Part shown: positions 20,647 to 30,614 of the stretch, piece after piece
How the letters are laid out: each line of letters begins with the position of its first letter
Numbering within the stretch: the first letter of the stretch is position 1
Assembly (NCBI RefSeq): GCF_902167145.1
Contig: NC_050102.1
Coordinates: forward strand, 7,254,850 to 7,318,849
Length of the DNA: 64,000 nt
Direction: 5' to 3'
Source of the DNA: Zea mays
Taxonomy: Eukaryota > Streptophyta > Magnoliopsida > Poales > Poaceae
Program-made: the position numbers and the translations under genes
The notes under the pieces: generated by a model
The model's database searches: none
Seen by the model: the letters and a program-made list of their open reading frames with translations, nothing else
What the model was told of the DNA's origin: nothing

Positions 20647-21693
20647 ATGCCAACCATGCCCGCAGTTTCAGCTGCCACCGGCGCGTCGTCACCTCCGGCG
20701 GCGGCCAACGCCGTCGTGGAGGACATCTACGGCTTCCTGCGCGTCCTAGGTGACGGCACCGTCCTCCGGTCACCGGAGGAACCCGCGTTCTGCCCGGCCT
20801 CCTTCCCCAGCAGCCACCCGTCCGTGCAATGGAAGGAGGCCGTCTACGACAAGCCCAACAACCTCCGCGTCCGCATGTACAAGCCGTCCGCGGCCGGCCG
20901 GACGAGGGAGAAGCTGCCGGTGCTCGTGCACTTCCACGGCGGCGGCTTCTGCCTGGGGTCGTGCACGTGGGCGAACGTGCACGCCTTCTGCCTCCGCCTC
21001 GCCGCGGAGGCCGGCGCCGTCGTGCTCTCCGCGGGGTACCGCCTCGCGCCAGAGCACCGCCTCCCCACGGCGGTCGACGACGGCGCGGGCTTCCTGCGCT
21101 GGCTGCGCGACCAGTCGTCCGCCGCCGCCGACGGATGGCTCGCCGAGGCCGCCGACTTCGGCCGCGTGTTCGTCACCGGCGACTCGGCGGGCGGCAACAT
21201 AGCGCACCACCTGGCCGTGCGCGCCGAGGCCGACGCCGACGTCGACGTCCTCCGCCCGGTCACGGTGCGGGGCTACGTGCTCCTGATGCCGTTCTTCGGC
21301 GGCGTCCGGCGGACGCGGTCGGAGGCCAAGTGCCCCGCCGAGGTGCTCCTGAACCTGGACCTGTTCGACCGGTTCTGGCGGCTGGCGCTGCCGCCCGGCG
21401 CCACCAGGGACCACCCGGCCGCGAACCCGTTCGGGCCGGACAGCCCCGACCTGGGCTCGGTGCACTTCCGGGCGCCGCTCCTGGTGGTGGTCGGTGGCCT
21501 CGACATGATGCGCGACCGCACCGTCGACTACGCGCAGCGTCTGGCGGCCATGGGCAAGCCCGTGGAGCTCGTCGAGTTCGCCGGCAAGCCCCACGGGTTC
21601 TACCTGCACGAGCCGGGGTCCGAGGCCACCGGCGAGCTGATCGGCCTCGTCAGCCGATTCCTGCGCAGTTGCGAGGCGCGCGCGGGTGCTTGA
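20647..21693 (+). CDS. CXE15-like carboxylesterase, paralogue A
   Basis: A single-exon alpha/beta hydrolase of 348 residues, the usual size for plant carboxylesterases (CXE, GID1-related). The oxyanion-hole motif HGGG is at residues 97-100, the nucleophile is Ser180 in GDSAG, and Asp286 (VGGLD) and His316 (PHGFYL) complete the triad. The His separates it from GID1 gibberellin receptors, which have lost it. TVLRS near the start, YDKPNNLRVRMYKP and FWRLALPPGATRDH...NPFGPDSP match Arabidopsis CXE15, reported to break down strigolactones. That substrate is an inference here. No signal peptide or membrane segment, so probably cytosolic. ATG 20647 is the first in frame; 20656 (MPAVSA) aligns with the start of paralogue B and may be used. 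The coding DNA is very GC-rich, giving long spurious frames on both strands. Confidence 0.9.
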   Translation: MPTMPAVSAATGASSPPAAANAVVEDIYGFLRVLGDGTVLRSPEEPAFCPASFPSSHPSVQWKEAVYDKPNNLRVRMYKPSAAGRTREKLPVLVHFHGGGFCLGSCTWANVHAFCLRLAAEAGAVVLSAGYRLAPEHRLPTAVDDGAGFLRWLRDQSSAAADGWLAEAADFGRVFVTGDSAGGNIAHHLAVRAEADADVDVLRPVTVRGYVLLMPFFGGVRRTRSEAKCPAEVLLNLDLFDRFWRLALPPGATRDHPAANPFGPDSPDLGSVHFRAPLLVVVGGLDMMRDRTVDYAQRLAAMGKPVELVEFAGKPHGFYLHEPGSEATGELIGLVSRFLRSCEARAGA

Positions 21694-22410
21694 TTTGCCC
21701 GGTGCAATGTGCCGACTGTAACGGACCTCGATCTCGCATCAAGGTTCGTGCATGTGTCTTGTTGTCGTGCTGCATGCACGACGCGATGGATGTACCACGT
21801 GTCAGTAGAACTGTGTCCACACGTGTCAGCCATGTTTTGATGTTCACTGATGGTTGGTCTCATATATCGTGTGCATGTTTTGATTGTTGCAGGATTTTAT
21901 ATTACTCTGTTAATCAACACACTACTAGTTTGCGGAGAAGATTCGAGTGTATTAATTCCGATTGTATCCATCGAGTTTGTGTTATTGCTTCACTCTTTTT
22001 AGCTCTGTTCTAAGTTTTTTCAGTCAAATAGTTGTGACTCTATAAACTCTTTTCTAAAAAATAGAGTTAAGAAAGCACTTTAGAGTGGTGTTCTAGAAAC
22101 TCTAGATTTTTGTGGAGCTACTCTAGGACGAATTAAGTTTATAGAGCAGTCTCAAATAAGTTCTACGTTCACATATTTTACCCTTCTCTTCTTCCACACA
22201 CCTGAATTTTGAACTGGCCTCATTGGCATTTCATCCATAGACCTCCCTCATTCATATGCCTTTAACCTTATTTAGTGTCTAATTATGCAGCTAGCACTGC
22301 ACTTACCCGTGGCCGGAGATTTAAGATGCAGAGGGCCATTTGGGTTCCAATTAACCCAAATACTCAATGAATGACAGCCATCATATACCTCAAATATATA
22401 TATATATACA
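21694..22410. other. 3' flank of carboxylesterase A
   Basis: Probably holds the 3' UTR. No other gene. Around 22030-22160 are repeated 'actctata/tagagt' phrases that may be a small MITE, and a (TA) run at 22397-22408 borders the Helitron. Confidence 0.4.
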
Positions 22411-24290
22411 CTAGCTGAATGCCCGTGCGTTGCAACGAGAATATATAATACCAGTATACTACGATAACTTATATACAAAATCTGTGTTATATTGTTATGA
22501 GAAAATGTTTCATAATCAATTTGTGATCCTAGCCATACATAAATTTTGTTATTTTAATCTAGTTATTTCACCACTACGTTGCAACCATCAGTATCATGCA
22601 GACTTCGATATATGCCACGATTTGTATGGTCTCATCATTGGAGAGCACGAGCACGTTCCACACATGCCGGAAAAATTCCCTCGTACATCGTTAGTCATCA
22701 GACACGCACCACCATATGCTCTCCACCATATGCTCTTGCTTAAACAAAAAGGTAAGTGTGTATGTGTTTGCGAAGAGAATTAAAGGCAGGCCGGCACAAA
22801 AGCTACCCTGACGGTAGCGAGGATGACGAACTGGTCACTGTTGTCGATCCTCCTCTATGTCACCTCCAGCGCCAAGATGACGCCACAATCCTCGATATAG
22901 TAGTCGTCGAACGCACGCGACATGACGAGTACCGATGACTCTTGGTTGGGCTGCCAAACGAAGTGCACCCCGGGCTCATCAGCGAGGTAGTACCCCTGGC
23001 CGTTGCACCACCGAATGCGTTATTCCACTACATACATCATGTTCGAGGACACTCACACAACGTCAGCAACGTCCATCGTTCCAGCGCACAAGAATTCATG
23101 TCCGGTCAGTAGCGACTTACGTGGCAGGTTGGGCTTCAGGTGGACGATGAGCTGGACGGCGTGATGGCGTCGTCGTCAGATGCGGTGTCCAGAACAACCC
23201 GAGAGTCGACGACATTGGCGACAACCATGAGGCCCCCTGCTTAACGATGGACAGCGCGGTGCAGCTGCTCTGGACTGCATCCAAGCGGCGGCTTCGTGGG
23301 AGCTTGTCGTACACAGCGGCGCATGCGACCACGTAAGACTGCTTTTAGAGGTCGAACTGACAGTCGTCAAGCTTCTTCTCGTCATCGATGAGCGATGACA
23401 ACGCGAATGCCTCCTGCTCATGGAGTTTGTTCGAGGTTTGAAGTAGGAGACATGGATTCATGCTTGGCGTTGGTTTATGAAAATGACTCACAAGTCTGAT
23501 CCATGGAAAAAATATTACGAAGAAAAAATTTTACACATGCAAAAAAGGGAATTTAAGTATAATGCATTATTCAAACAAAAGAAATAGCATGCAAAGCTCT
23601 TCTTTAAATAATATTACCTCCATCCAAAAATATAATTCAAGAATATCGGTGATACTTATCTACTACTACGTATTGTGCAATGGTAGCAAGTGAGCTTGGA
23701 GAGAAATGTAGTAGATGTGTTTCCTGTCATAGACGTAGACATAAACACATATAGGTGGGTGCCCGTGCGTTGCAACGGAAACATTTAATATTATGATAAC
23801 TTATGAACAAATGTGTGTTATACTGTTATGTGAAAATGTTTCGTAATTAATTTGTGATCCTAGCCATACATAAATTTTGTTATTTCAATCTAACTATTTC
23901 ATCACTACATTGCAACCAACAGTACCGTGCAGACTTCTATACATGATAGCTGAATGCCCGTGCGTTGCAACGGGAATATATAATACCAGTATACTACGAT
24001 AACTTATATACAAAATATGTGTTATACCGTTATGAGAAAATGTTTCATAATCAATTTGTGATTCTGGCCATACATAAATTTTGTTATTTATAATCTATCT
24101 GTTTCACCACTACATTGCAACCATCAGTATCATGCAGACTTTGATATATATCACGATTTGTATGGTCTCATTATTGGAGAGCACGTTTCACACATACCGG
24201 AAGAAATTCTCTCGTACATCGTTAGTCATTGGACACGTACTACCATACGCTTTTGCTTAAACAAAAAGGTAAGTGTGTGTTTGCAAGACT
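22411..24290 (-). mobile_element. Helitron-like element carrying PP2C fragments (right copy, more complete)
   Basis: On the - strand its 3' end is ...cgcacgggcattcagCTAG at 22411, followed by T (22410 is A on +), next to a (TA) run. The reverse complement of 22411-24047 matches 7602-8980 except for a 240-bp gap. Two more 3'-end-like modules (gcccgtgcgttgcaacgg) lie at 23760 and 23956, so the element looks built from repeated or nested ends. The 5' border is not certain; similarity to the 3'-terminal module continues to about 24290. Confidence 0.6.
22810..23413 (-). pseudogene. captured PP2C exon fragments with a retained intron
   Basis: Reading from 23413 down: SSLIDDEKKLDDCQFDL, in-frame stop, KQSYVVACAAVYDKLPRSRR, CTALSIVKQG, then (with a small frame shift) GLMVVANVVDSRVVLDTASD and KPNLP. 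A splice donor cacGTAAGT follows at about 23120 and an acceptor atgtAG at about 23028, after which RIRWCNGQGYYLADEPGVHF and the RAF.DYYIEDCGVI...QFVILAT block continue. The match to plant PP2C is clear (consensus VVANVGDSR, KPNLPQEAERIR.CNGRV). The retained intron shows genomic capture. GDSR is changed to VDSR and the ends are missing, so no active enzyme is expected. Confidence 0.75.
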
Positions 24291-24299
24291 AATGGTCAA

Positions 24300-24885
24300 A
24301 CATCGTATAACCACAAAGTTAGAATACTATATTAATATATTAAATAAATTAATCCAATAGACATAGATTAACCCAATTAACATAGGATAAATAAATATCT
24401 AATTATAAAAGTATGAAACATGGTATAATCAATGTTGTTACTGCGTAGTAAATATTCATACGAGACTAACACAACTGGAACGATTCAATTTGGAATTAAA
24501 ATGGGGAAGTTACGAATTTCCAAAGTTTCTATGTATTTGATATAGGATTAATTAGGAAATCAATTTTATTGTTGTTTTCATGACAAAACAGAGGTATTAT
24601 GTGATAAAAATAATATTATAAAATTATAGAAATTGGAATGAACTCATTTAGATTTAATATGAAATTTCCATGAATTAGATGTGTTTCTGCAATTATTTTT
24701 AAACTAAAAATCAATTTCTAAACTCCTTTTCCCTATTTTCTTTATTTCCTGGATTGCGTCCCAAATTCCAGAAAGATCAAGGGCCAAGCTATAAATGTTT
24801 TTCTAGACTCAGGGAGCATACAGAGTGGACGGTGGGTTAAACACAAAAGACGTTTTAGTTGAAGTTGTACACAATTCAACATGAG
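24300..24885 (-). repeat. decayed LTR fragment related to the chromodomain gypsy LTRs
   Basis: Several phrases (atatgaaatttccatgaatta, actcagggagcatacagagtg with gacggtgggtt) match, with many changes, 28540-28920 inside the intact LTR at 27125-30576. It has no ends or target duplication. Confidence 0.55.
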
Positions 24886-24888
24886 TCA

Positions 24889-24995
24889 TGTTGGCTAGAG
24901 GGTGGAAGGTTAGGCATTCTGCTCAATAGATCCAATGTTCGATCCCTAGGCAGCCACGGCTGAGATCGCAGAATGGCAGAACACAAAAAGGCAGG
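24889..24995 (+). mobile_element. tRNA-derived SINE (candidate)
   Basis: ttggctagaggg at 24891-24902 fits the pol III A box and gttcgatccc at 24937-24946 fits the B box, spaced as in tRNA-type promoters. The region between them does not fold as a tRNA. The 3' tail and target duplication were not resolved. Confidence 0.5.
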
Positions 24996-25130
24996 CTACT
25001 ATTGCTAACTTAATAAGTAGTAGATATATATATATATATATTATATATTAGGAGCCCTGGGCTTCCAATAACTAGAGGAAGCCCAGGTCGGACGGTGCAA
25101 TCCGGTCGAGTCGGATCACATCCGGACATC

Positions 25131-25137
25131 TATAAAA
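25131..25137 (+). promoter_or_regulatory. TATA box inside the foldback element
   Basis: tataaaa, 69 bp before the ATG at 25200, followed by a leader with gctagggttta, a sequence common in plant 5' leaders. Confidence 0.4.
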
Positions 25138-25199
25138 CAGGACCCAGAGTGCTAGGGTTTAGTTTTTTACGCTCTACCCCGATTCATTAGCGACGCCGC

Positions 25200-25685
25200 A
25201 TGCGACGACGGCGGTTGCCCCAGAGCGTGCGCGACGGTGGACCCCCAGCCGGTGGCCGCAACTCCATAATCTCGACGCGCGGTGGCGGAGGTTCCTCGAT
25301 CCGGAGTAGTGGTGGCGGTTCCCAGGTCGGTGGCCGCGGCTCCCCGATCCAGAGGGCGAGCGACAGCGGCGCCCTTGTGCGGGCAAGCGGCGGCGTCCCC
25401 GAGGTCCCGAGGAGACGGCACTTCCGAGCGACGCCCGTCGACGTGCGAGTAGCGACGGCGACGCATGAGGCGCGATCTTCGAGCGAGCGGCGTCACGGAA
25501 GGCCCGAGATGCGCGCGGCGATGATCGCGCATAACATCCTCCGATCCGGCGCAGTTTTCTTTTCGATTATTGTGTTTTATGGCTACCACATGTATTATTT
25601 ACGCCAAAAACTGTATGATTTTATGCTTAAACACGGAGTTCGTATACCAGTTTACTGCATGCACATTGGAAAAGCAATTCCTTGA
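25200..25685 (+). CDS. hypothetical 161-residue protein in the foldback element
   Basis: ATG at 25200, stop TGA at 25683-25685. The N-terminal 110 residues are low-complexity and rich in Arg, Gly and Ser; residues 116-145 are hydrophobic and aromatic (AVFFSIIVFYGYHMYYL). No domain is recognised. An overlapping 140-codon frame lies on the other strand, so high GC alone could explain the first part. The TATA box and leader upstream are the only support for expression; it may be a captured gene fragment. Confidence 0.25.
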   Translation: MRRRRLPQSVRDGGPPAGGRNSIISTRGGGGSSIRSSGGGSQVGGRGSPIQRASDSGALVRASGGVPEVPRRRHFRATPVDVRVATATHEARSSSERRHGRPEMRAAMIAHNILRSGAVFFSIIVFYGYHMYYLRQKLYDFMLKHGVRIPVYCMHIGKAIP

Positions 25686-25689
25686 TTTA

Positions 25690-26825
25690 TGCTGTTCGTA
25701 ATTTGCGCGCATGCAATAGAAACTCCCACGATTTTTGCCATAATTTTTGGATCTGTATAAAAATAAAAACCGCATGCATGCGGCTGCCATGTTTTCGGAT
25801 CTATCATAAAAATAGGATAGTAATAACAACCTACTAGAGCTATCAACCTCTCGGATTGACTCGATATTTACGCTTATAATTGAGGGATTTTATGCTCAAA
25901 ACTTAAGGTTTTTACGCTCCACCCGGGGATGCGTCCACCAGTGAACAACATGCCAGATTTTTTACGCAGTGTGACGAACTGCATAAATACCTACACAATG
26001 TGGCATATTTAGTACGAGTATATATCATAAAATGGTCATTACGAGTCTAGCTGCATGGCTGTTGCAGCGATCCTAAATTTATGGAGAAAATAAAGCATTT
26101 AAAATAGAAACTGCATGCATGCAAGGGAACGTGTTTGACTCATGCATGCATTTTGCCATAATTTTTGGATCTGTATAACCGCATGCATGCGGTTGCCATG
26201 TTTCAGATCTGCCATAAAAATAGGATCGTAATAACAACCTACTGGAGCTATCAACCTCTCACACTGGCTCGATATTTACGCTTATAATTGAAGGATTTTA
26301 TGCTTAAAACTTAAGGTTATTACGCTCCAACCCGGAGATGCGTCCACCAGTGAACAACATGCCAGATTTTTTACGCAGTGTAACGAATTGCATAAATAGC
26401 TACACCATGTAGTATAATTTGTATCAATATATATCATAAACTAGATCTAATGTGTTTAGCTGCATGACTGTTGGAGGGATCCTATATTTATTAAGGAAAT
26501 AAAACATTAAATACGATTTTTTGTTTTTATGCGGGCAATTCATTTCCTTTCATTGCACATTATTTTCATCATAAAATCGTGTGCATGCAGCCGGTAACAG
26601 ATTTTTACGCAGTATACTGAATTGCATAATTATCTACACAGGATAGCATATTTAGTAGCAGTATATATCATAAAATGGTCCTTACGAGTTTAGTTGCATG
26701 GCAGTTGCAGCGATCCTAAATTTATGGAGGAAATAAAGCATTTAAAAATAGAAACGGGCACACATATCTTTCCTAAATTTATGCACATGCAAGGGGACGT
26801 GTTTGACTCATGCATGCGTTCCTTT
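25690..26825. repeat. direct repeats of ~420 bp inside the foldback element (two full, one partial)
   Basis: Unit 1 (about 25735-26155) and unit 2 (about 26155-26520) share ttgccataatttttggatct, cgatatttacgcttataatt, cgtccaccagtgaacaacat and ttttttacgcagtgt in the same order. A third, partial unit (about 26570-26825) has tttttacgcagtatactgaa and the tcataaaatggtc end. Phrases such as tttatgct and tttttacgc recur throughout. Confidence 0.8.
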
Positions 26826-26961
26826 TTTGCGCGCACAGACTTGGGCGCGGGTGGTGCAACCGACAGCCTGATCCAGTCGGTGCGCTGGGTTGAACCAGGT
26901 TGCAGGGATGATCGACCTGGGCTTCCTTTAACTATTGGAAGCCCAGGGCTCCCGTTATACC

Positions 26962-26965
<4 letters not shown>

Positions 26966-27044
<79 letters not shown>
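26966..27044. repeat. (TA)n microsatellite
   Basis: About 39 consecutive TA units. The reading frame through it (Ile-Tyr repeats) is not a gene. Confidence 0.95.
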
Positions 27045-27049
<5 letters not shown>

Positions 27050-27124
27050 AAAACAAATACCTCAAAAATACAACCAACCCGGTCTACAACCCTTCCATGG
27101 AAATATCAAAGTTCAGAGGTGTAA

Positions 27125-30100
27125 TGTCACACCCGGATTTTAGGGTCCAAAACCCGGGCGCGAACATAATCACCAGATGTGCTGGGACCAAGTCTCACAC
27201 ATATAATGAATCATGACACAGGATCAAATGTCACATATTTACTACATAACAGGAGTTCTGTACAAAATAAATAAATAATTACATTATAAGGAGACAACGG
27301 TCCAGCAACCCAAAGTTGACTGGGAGACGACGGCCTAGATTTCTCACGAACACATTGCAGCATCCTCCAAGCGCCTCATCCTGCGGTACCTGTTCTTGAC
27401 CTGTGGGGGGTGTGAGACAGTAAGAGTGAGCTCACATACGTTCATCGCTCAACAAGTTGTGGGGAATAATGTGCATGAACTCGCCAAAGGTGGGAGCTCA
27501 CGTGAAGTGTAAGGCTTATCAAAGAGGATGGTTAGAGCTGAGCATTGCTTTTAAAGTTGGTCAAAATTTTATTAGCAATTACTAAGTATAAGTAAATACC
27601 AACCCAATTAAGTAGTAGAACAGAAGTAACAACCTCACCTGCGATGCAATGCATATGACAAATTGAGTTTAAGTTCCATAATTTAATCATGTGAGTGTCC
27701 GAGCCGCTCATGACCGTGAGCACGGCTAGTATACCAGTTTTACACTCTGCAGAGGTTGCGCATCTTTACCCACAAGTCGTGTTACCCATTTGCCACGGAG
27801 TTGATTAGACTCCATACACCTCTACCGAGGAAGCGAGGCAGGGTACCACTACGAGGCCTTTACAAAGTTCCACTAGCTTCAGACTACCCGCTACAGTTTA
27901 TAGGAAGCTCCAGTTCAGGGTTCTTGCCTGACCGCCATCGCAGCAAAATCAACCCAAGGACCTCCCTACACTGACCACTCCCCTACTGCCCTTGCCCCTT
28001 TCGGGTAAGGTAGCCCTCCACTAGCTTTCCTAGTTAATCAGCCAAGGGCGTCCCATTATACCCTTGTGGTAGCACTGTTTTCCCGGGTGGTTCTCCATGT
28101 TCCCATTAACATTATGATCTTATCATGAACATAAAATAATGAACAGATAATAGAAAGTGTAATCATGAGTCATAAATATCTTTATACCCAAATCCACATA
28201 AAGCAATAGCATGTACTACCCAAAAATTTAGTAGTAAACCAGTGGTGAAACAAGGTATAAAGATAGTCAAATCTAGGGTAACCTATTGGGTCCCAGCAAA
28301 ATTAACCTATGCAGATCATTATGATTAATAAGAACATGAATGGGTAAAAGAAGTGATCAAGGGCACAACTTGCCTTCAATGAGCTCCTGCTCAGCTATCT
28401 CTACTTGCTGAACCTCAGAATCCTCTGTTGCTTGCTCGTCTACTCGCATCAATACAATACATACATAGTATAGCATAAATTAACATCACACCAAACATAT
28501 ACATAAAATACACAGTAATAATCTAGACATTAAAATAAGATCATAGGAACTGGAATTATTAATTTTGGAGTTATAGATTTTAAGTTACGAATTTTCTAAT
28601 GTTTTATGTGCTTAATACAAGATTAAGTACTAGAATAATTCTAATGTGCTTTTCATGCCAAAACAGTGGCACAAATAGATAGACAATAATATTATGAAAA
28701 TTTAGAAACTGGAATGGACCAATTTGGAGTTCATATGAATTTTCTACAAATTAAACAAGTTCTAGGATTTATTTTCACACTAAAAATCCTTTTTCTAATA
28801 AGTTTTCTCTGGTTTTGTAATTCTCTGGACTGGGCCTCAATTACAGGAAACTGCAGGGGCTACGGTGTAAGAATTCCACAGACTCAGGGAGACACCCGAG
28901 CGGACTGCGGGTTGGTTTCCTAAAAATAGGAGGGCTCTTATGCAAAACAGGTACGACGAAGGGGTACCGAGCATCCAGGGCCGCACGATCAAGATCCGGT
29001 GCACCAGATAAAACCTTCAATCGGTACGCAGCACCAACCGCTAGATCGGGATCTGACGGCCCGGATCCAATGTAACCGAATAGCTTATCAACGATCTAAT
29101 CCGGTCCGCTCAGGATGGATCCAACGGTCCGGGTCAGAATAACCAAAGGGGAAGAGCTGAGTCTAATCGTAACCGTCCACGTTGAGATCAACGGCGCACG
29201 ACCCTTTACCCCATCCCGCAATACAGGATGGCGACGCCGCCCAACCACGGCGATGCACCATCGCCGGTGACACGCCATCATTCTCCCAGATGCCTCATTC
29301 TCGAATCCGAAGCGCTCTACCCGAATTGAAGTCAAAGTGAGTAGGTTGAGACTGCTATTACCGATATTCGCGCAGGGGTGAGCCTTATCCACGAGAAGGG
29401 GCGGATGCGCGGTGGTGCTAGATCTCCGGCAAGGAATTGAAGACGCCCTGAGGGGTATCCCATTATGGCGTGGCCACGGAAACGTTCCCCGCGGTTCGAC
29501 GGAGCGAGCGAGCAGGCGACAGCACTCAATCGACGGTGTTGGTGCGAATTCCACTGCGGTGGTGTGGAATCCCAGGACCCGGCTGCACCCGCGGCGTCAA
29601 TCCGGCCGCGACATCGAAGCCCGGCCACCGTGGTTGCGTCCTGGCGAGCGCTTCCCCGTACGCGAAGCTCCCTAGCGGCGGCATCCTCTCTGTTCCTCAG
29701 CTCTCTCAGGGATTAGCTCAGTCTGCGTGCACGGCGATGTGGATTTCTCCCCATTTCTCTTCGTTCTGCCTCAGTGAACTCCCTTGATGGCTCTTGCGCG
29801 GGATAGCGGAAGGGGGAACAGAAGCGCCCCAGGGTTTTATTCCTACGGTTGGGCTCGGTCAGCGGCAGTTTTGCGGAGCTCGCGCGAGGGGGTTGTGATC
29901 CGGTCGGCGCGGCGCTTCTCGCGCGATGGCGATTGACGAAGGCTGGAAGGTGGACGAATGGGTCCACGCGCAGTGAAATGGTGAGGACGAGCGCGCAAGA
30001 GAGTGACCGCCCAGTGGGGCCCTCAAGTCGGCACACACACGCGCGCGTGAGGGGCTGACGGCATGGGCCCTCCTGTCGGCGCCCACGACCGCAGTCTGGG

Positions 30101-30576
30101 CCGCGCGTGGTGGATGGGTGAGTGGGCTGAATTGGGTGGCCGCTGGCCCATATGAGGTTTTGTCTTTTTCTTTTATTTGTTCATTTTCCTATTTCCTTTC
30201 CTCCCTTTCCAATTCAAATTTAATCCTAGTTTAAACTTAAACTTATGACAAACTTATCCTAAAATTATATTGTGAGATTAGAAGTAATAATTTTAAAAAT
30301 ATAACTATACATATATTATTTATATTTTTATATCCTTTCTTTTCCTCTCCTTTTTCCTCAAATCCTCTTCATTATTATTTTATTTTTATTCATATTACTA
30401 TTGTTTTAAATGCACAAACAAAAATCCAATATGATGCAATGGTTTATTTGTGTCTCAGTAATGATTTACTCATTTTTACACATGAGTAGCCACATGTGAT
30501 GATAAATAGAGATTCACACACATATAAAGGAGAGCAGTTTTCTACTTTTGTTCTTACTTACACTTTGGGTATTACA
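27125..30576 (-). repeat. LTR (3' LTR of the - strand element)
   Basis: On + it begins tgtcacacccggatttt and ends gggtattaca; near-identical to 34196-37648. Open frames inside it (for example 29096-29554 -) recur in the other LTR and have no recognised domain. Confidence 0.92.
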
Positions 30577-30597
30577 AATCCTACCCCCCTTAAAAAG
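30577..30597 (-). promoter_or_regulatory. polypurine tract of the chromodomain gypsy element
   Basis: On - it reads tttttaagggggg-like followed by taggatt, immediately before the LTR. The same tract occurs at 62436-62451 in the related + strand element. Confidence 0.75.
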
Positions 30598-30614
30598 AAT
30601 CTCGTCCTCGAGAT

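Larger units (their letters stand above)
25051..26952. mobile_element. foldback-ended element of unknown class in a (TA)n setting
   Basis: A 40-bp terminal inverted repeat (25051-25090 and 26913-26952) matches at about 37 positions. Each end is itself a hairpin: cctgggcttcc and ggaagcccagg pair perfectly around a 10-base loop. The left flank is a (TA) run and a long (TA) run starts 13 bp beyond the right end. No target duplication was found. The inside carries a TATA box, a 161-codon frame and about 2.5 direct repeats. Grass Micron elements also sit in (TA)n, but I do not recognise these ends. Confidence 0.6.

Noticed and set aside
20770..21609. 279-codon antisense frame in carboxylesterase A
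   Set aside because: A shadow of the GC-rich coding strand without any domain; the same happens at gene B (43628-44257, 44315-44773).
20829..22013. 394-codon frame overlapping carboxylesterase A
   Set aside because: Arg/Pro/Ala-rich translation of the wrong frame of a GC-rich gene; A is supported by homology and catalytic motifs.
22430..22783. 117-codon frame (also 8662-8961 on -) in the Helitron
   Set aside because: It spans the Helitron 3'-terminal module, which also occurs where the frame is broken; no domain recognised.
7602..24290. One large inverted duplication including carboxylesterase A
   Set aside because: Homology stops exactly at the Helitron CTAG end on the inner side of both arms, so two insertions explain it better.
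24937..24946. A tRNA gene
   Set aside because: Only A and B boxes fit; the surrounding sequence cannot form a cloverleaf, so a SINE is more likely.
26694..27143. 149-codon frame through the (TA) tract
   Set aside because: Most of it is Ile-Tyr repeats from the microsatellite, and the rest has no motif.
29096..30086. Several frames in the long gypsy LTR (repeated at 36168-37158)
   Set aside because: Present identically in both LTRs on overlapping frames, with no domain; LTR sequence rather than genes.
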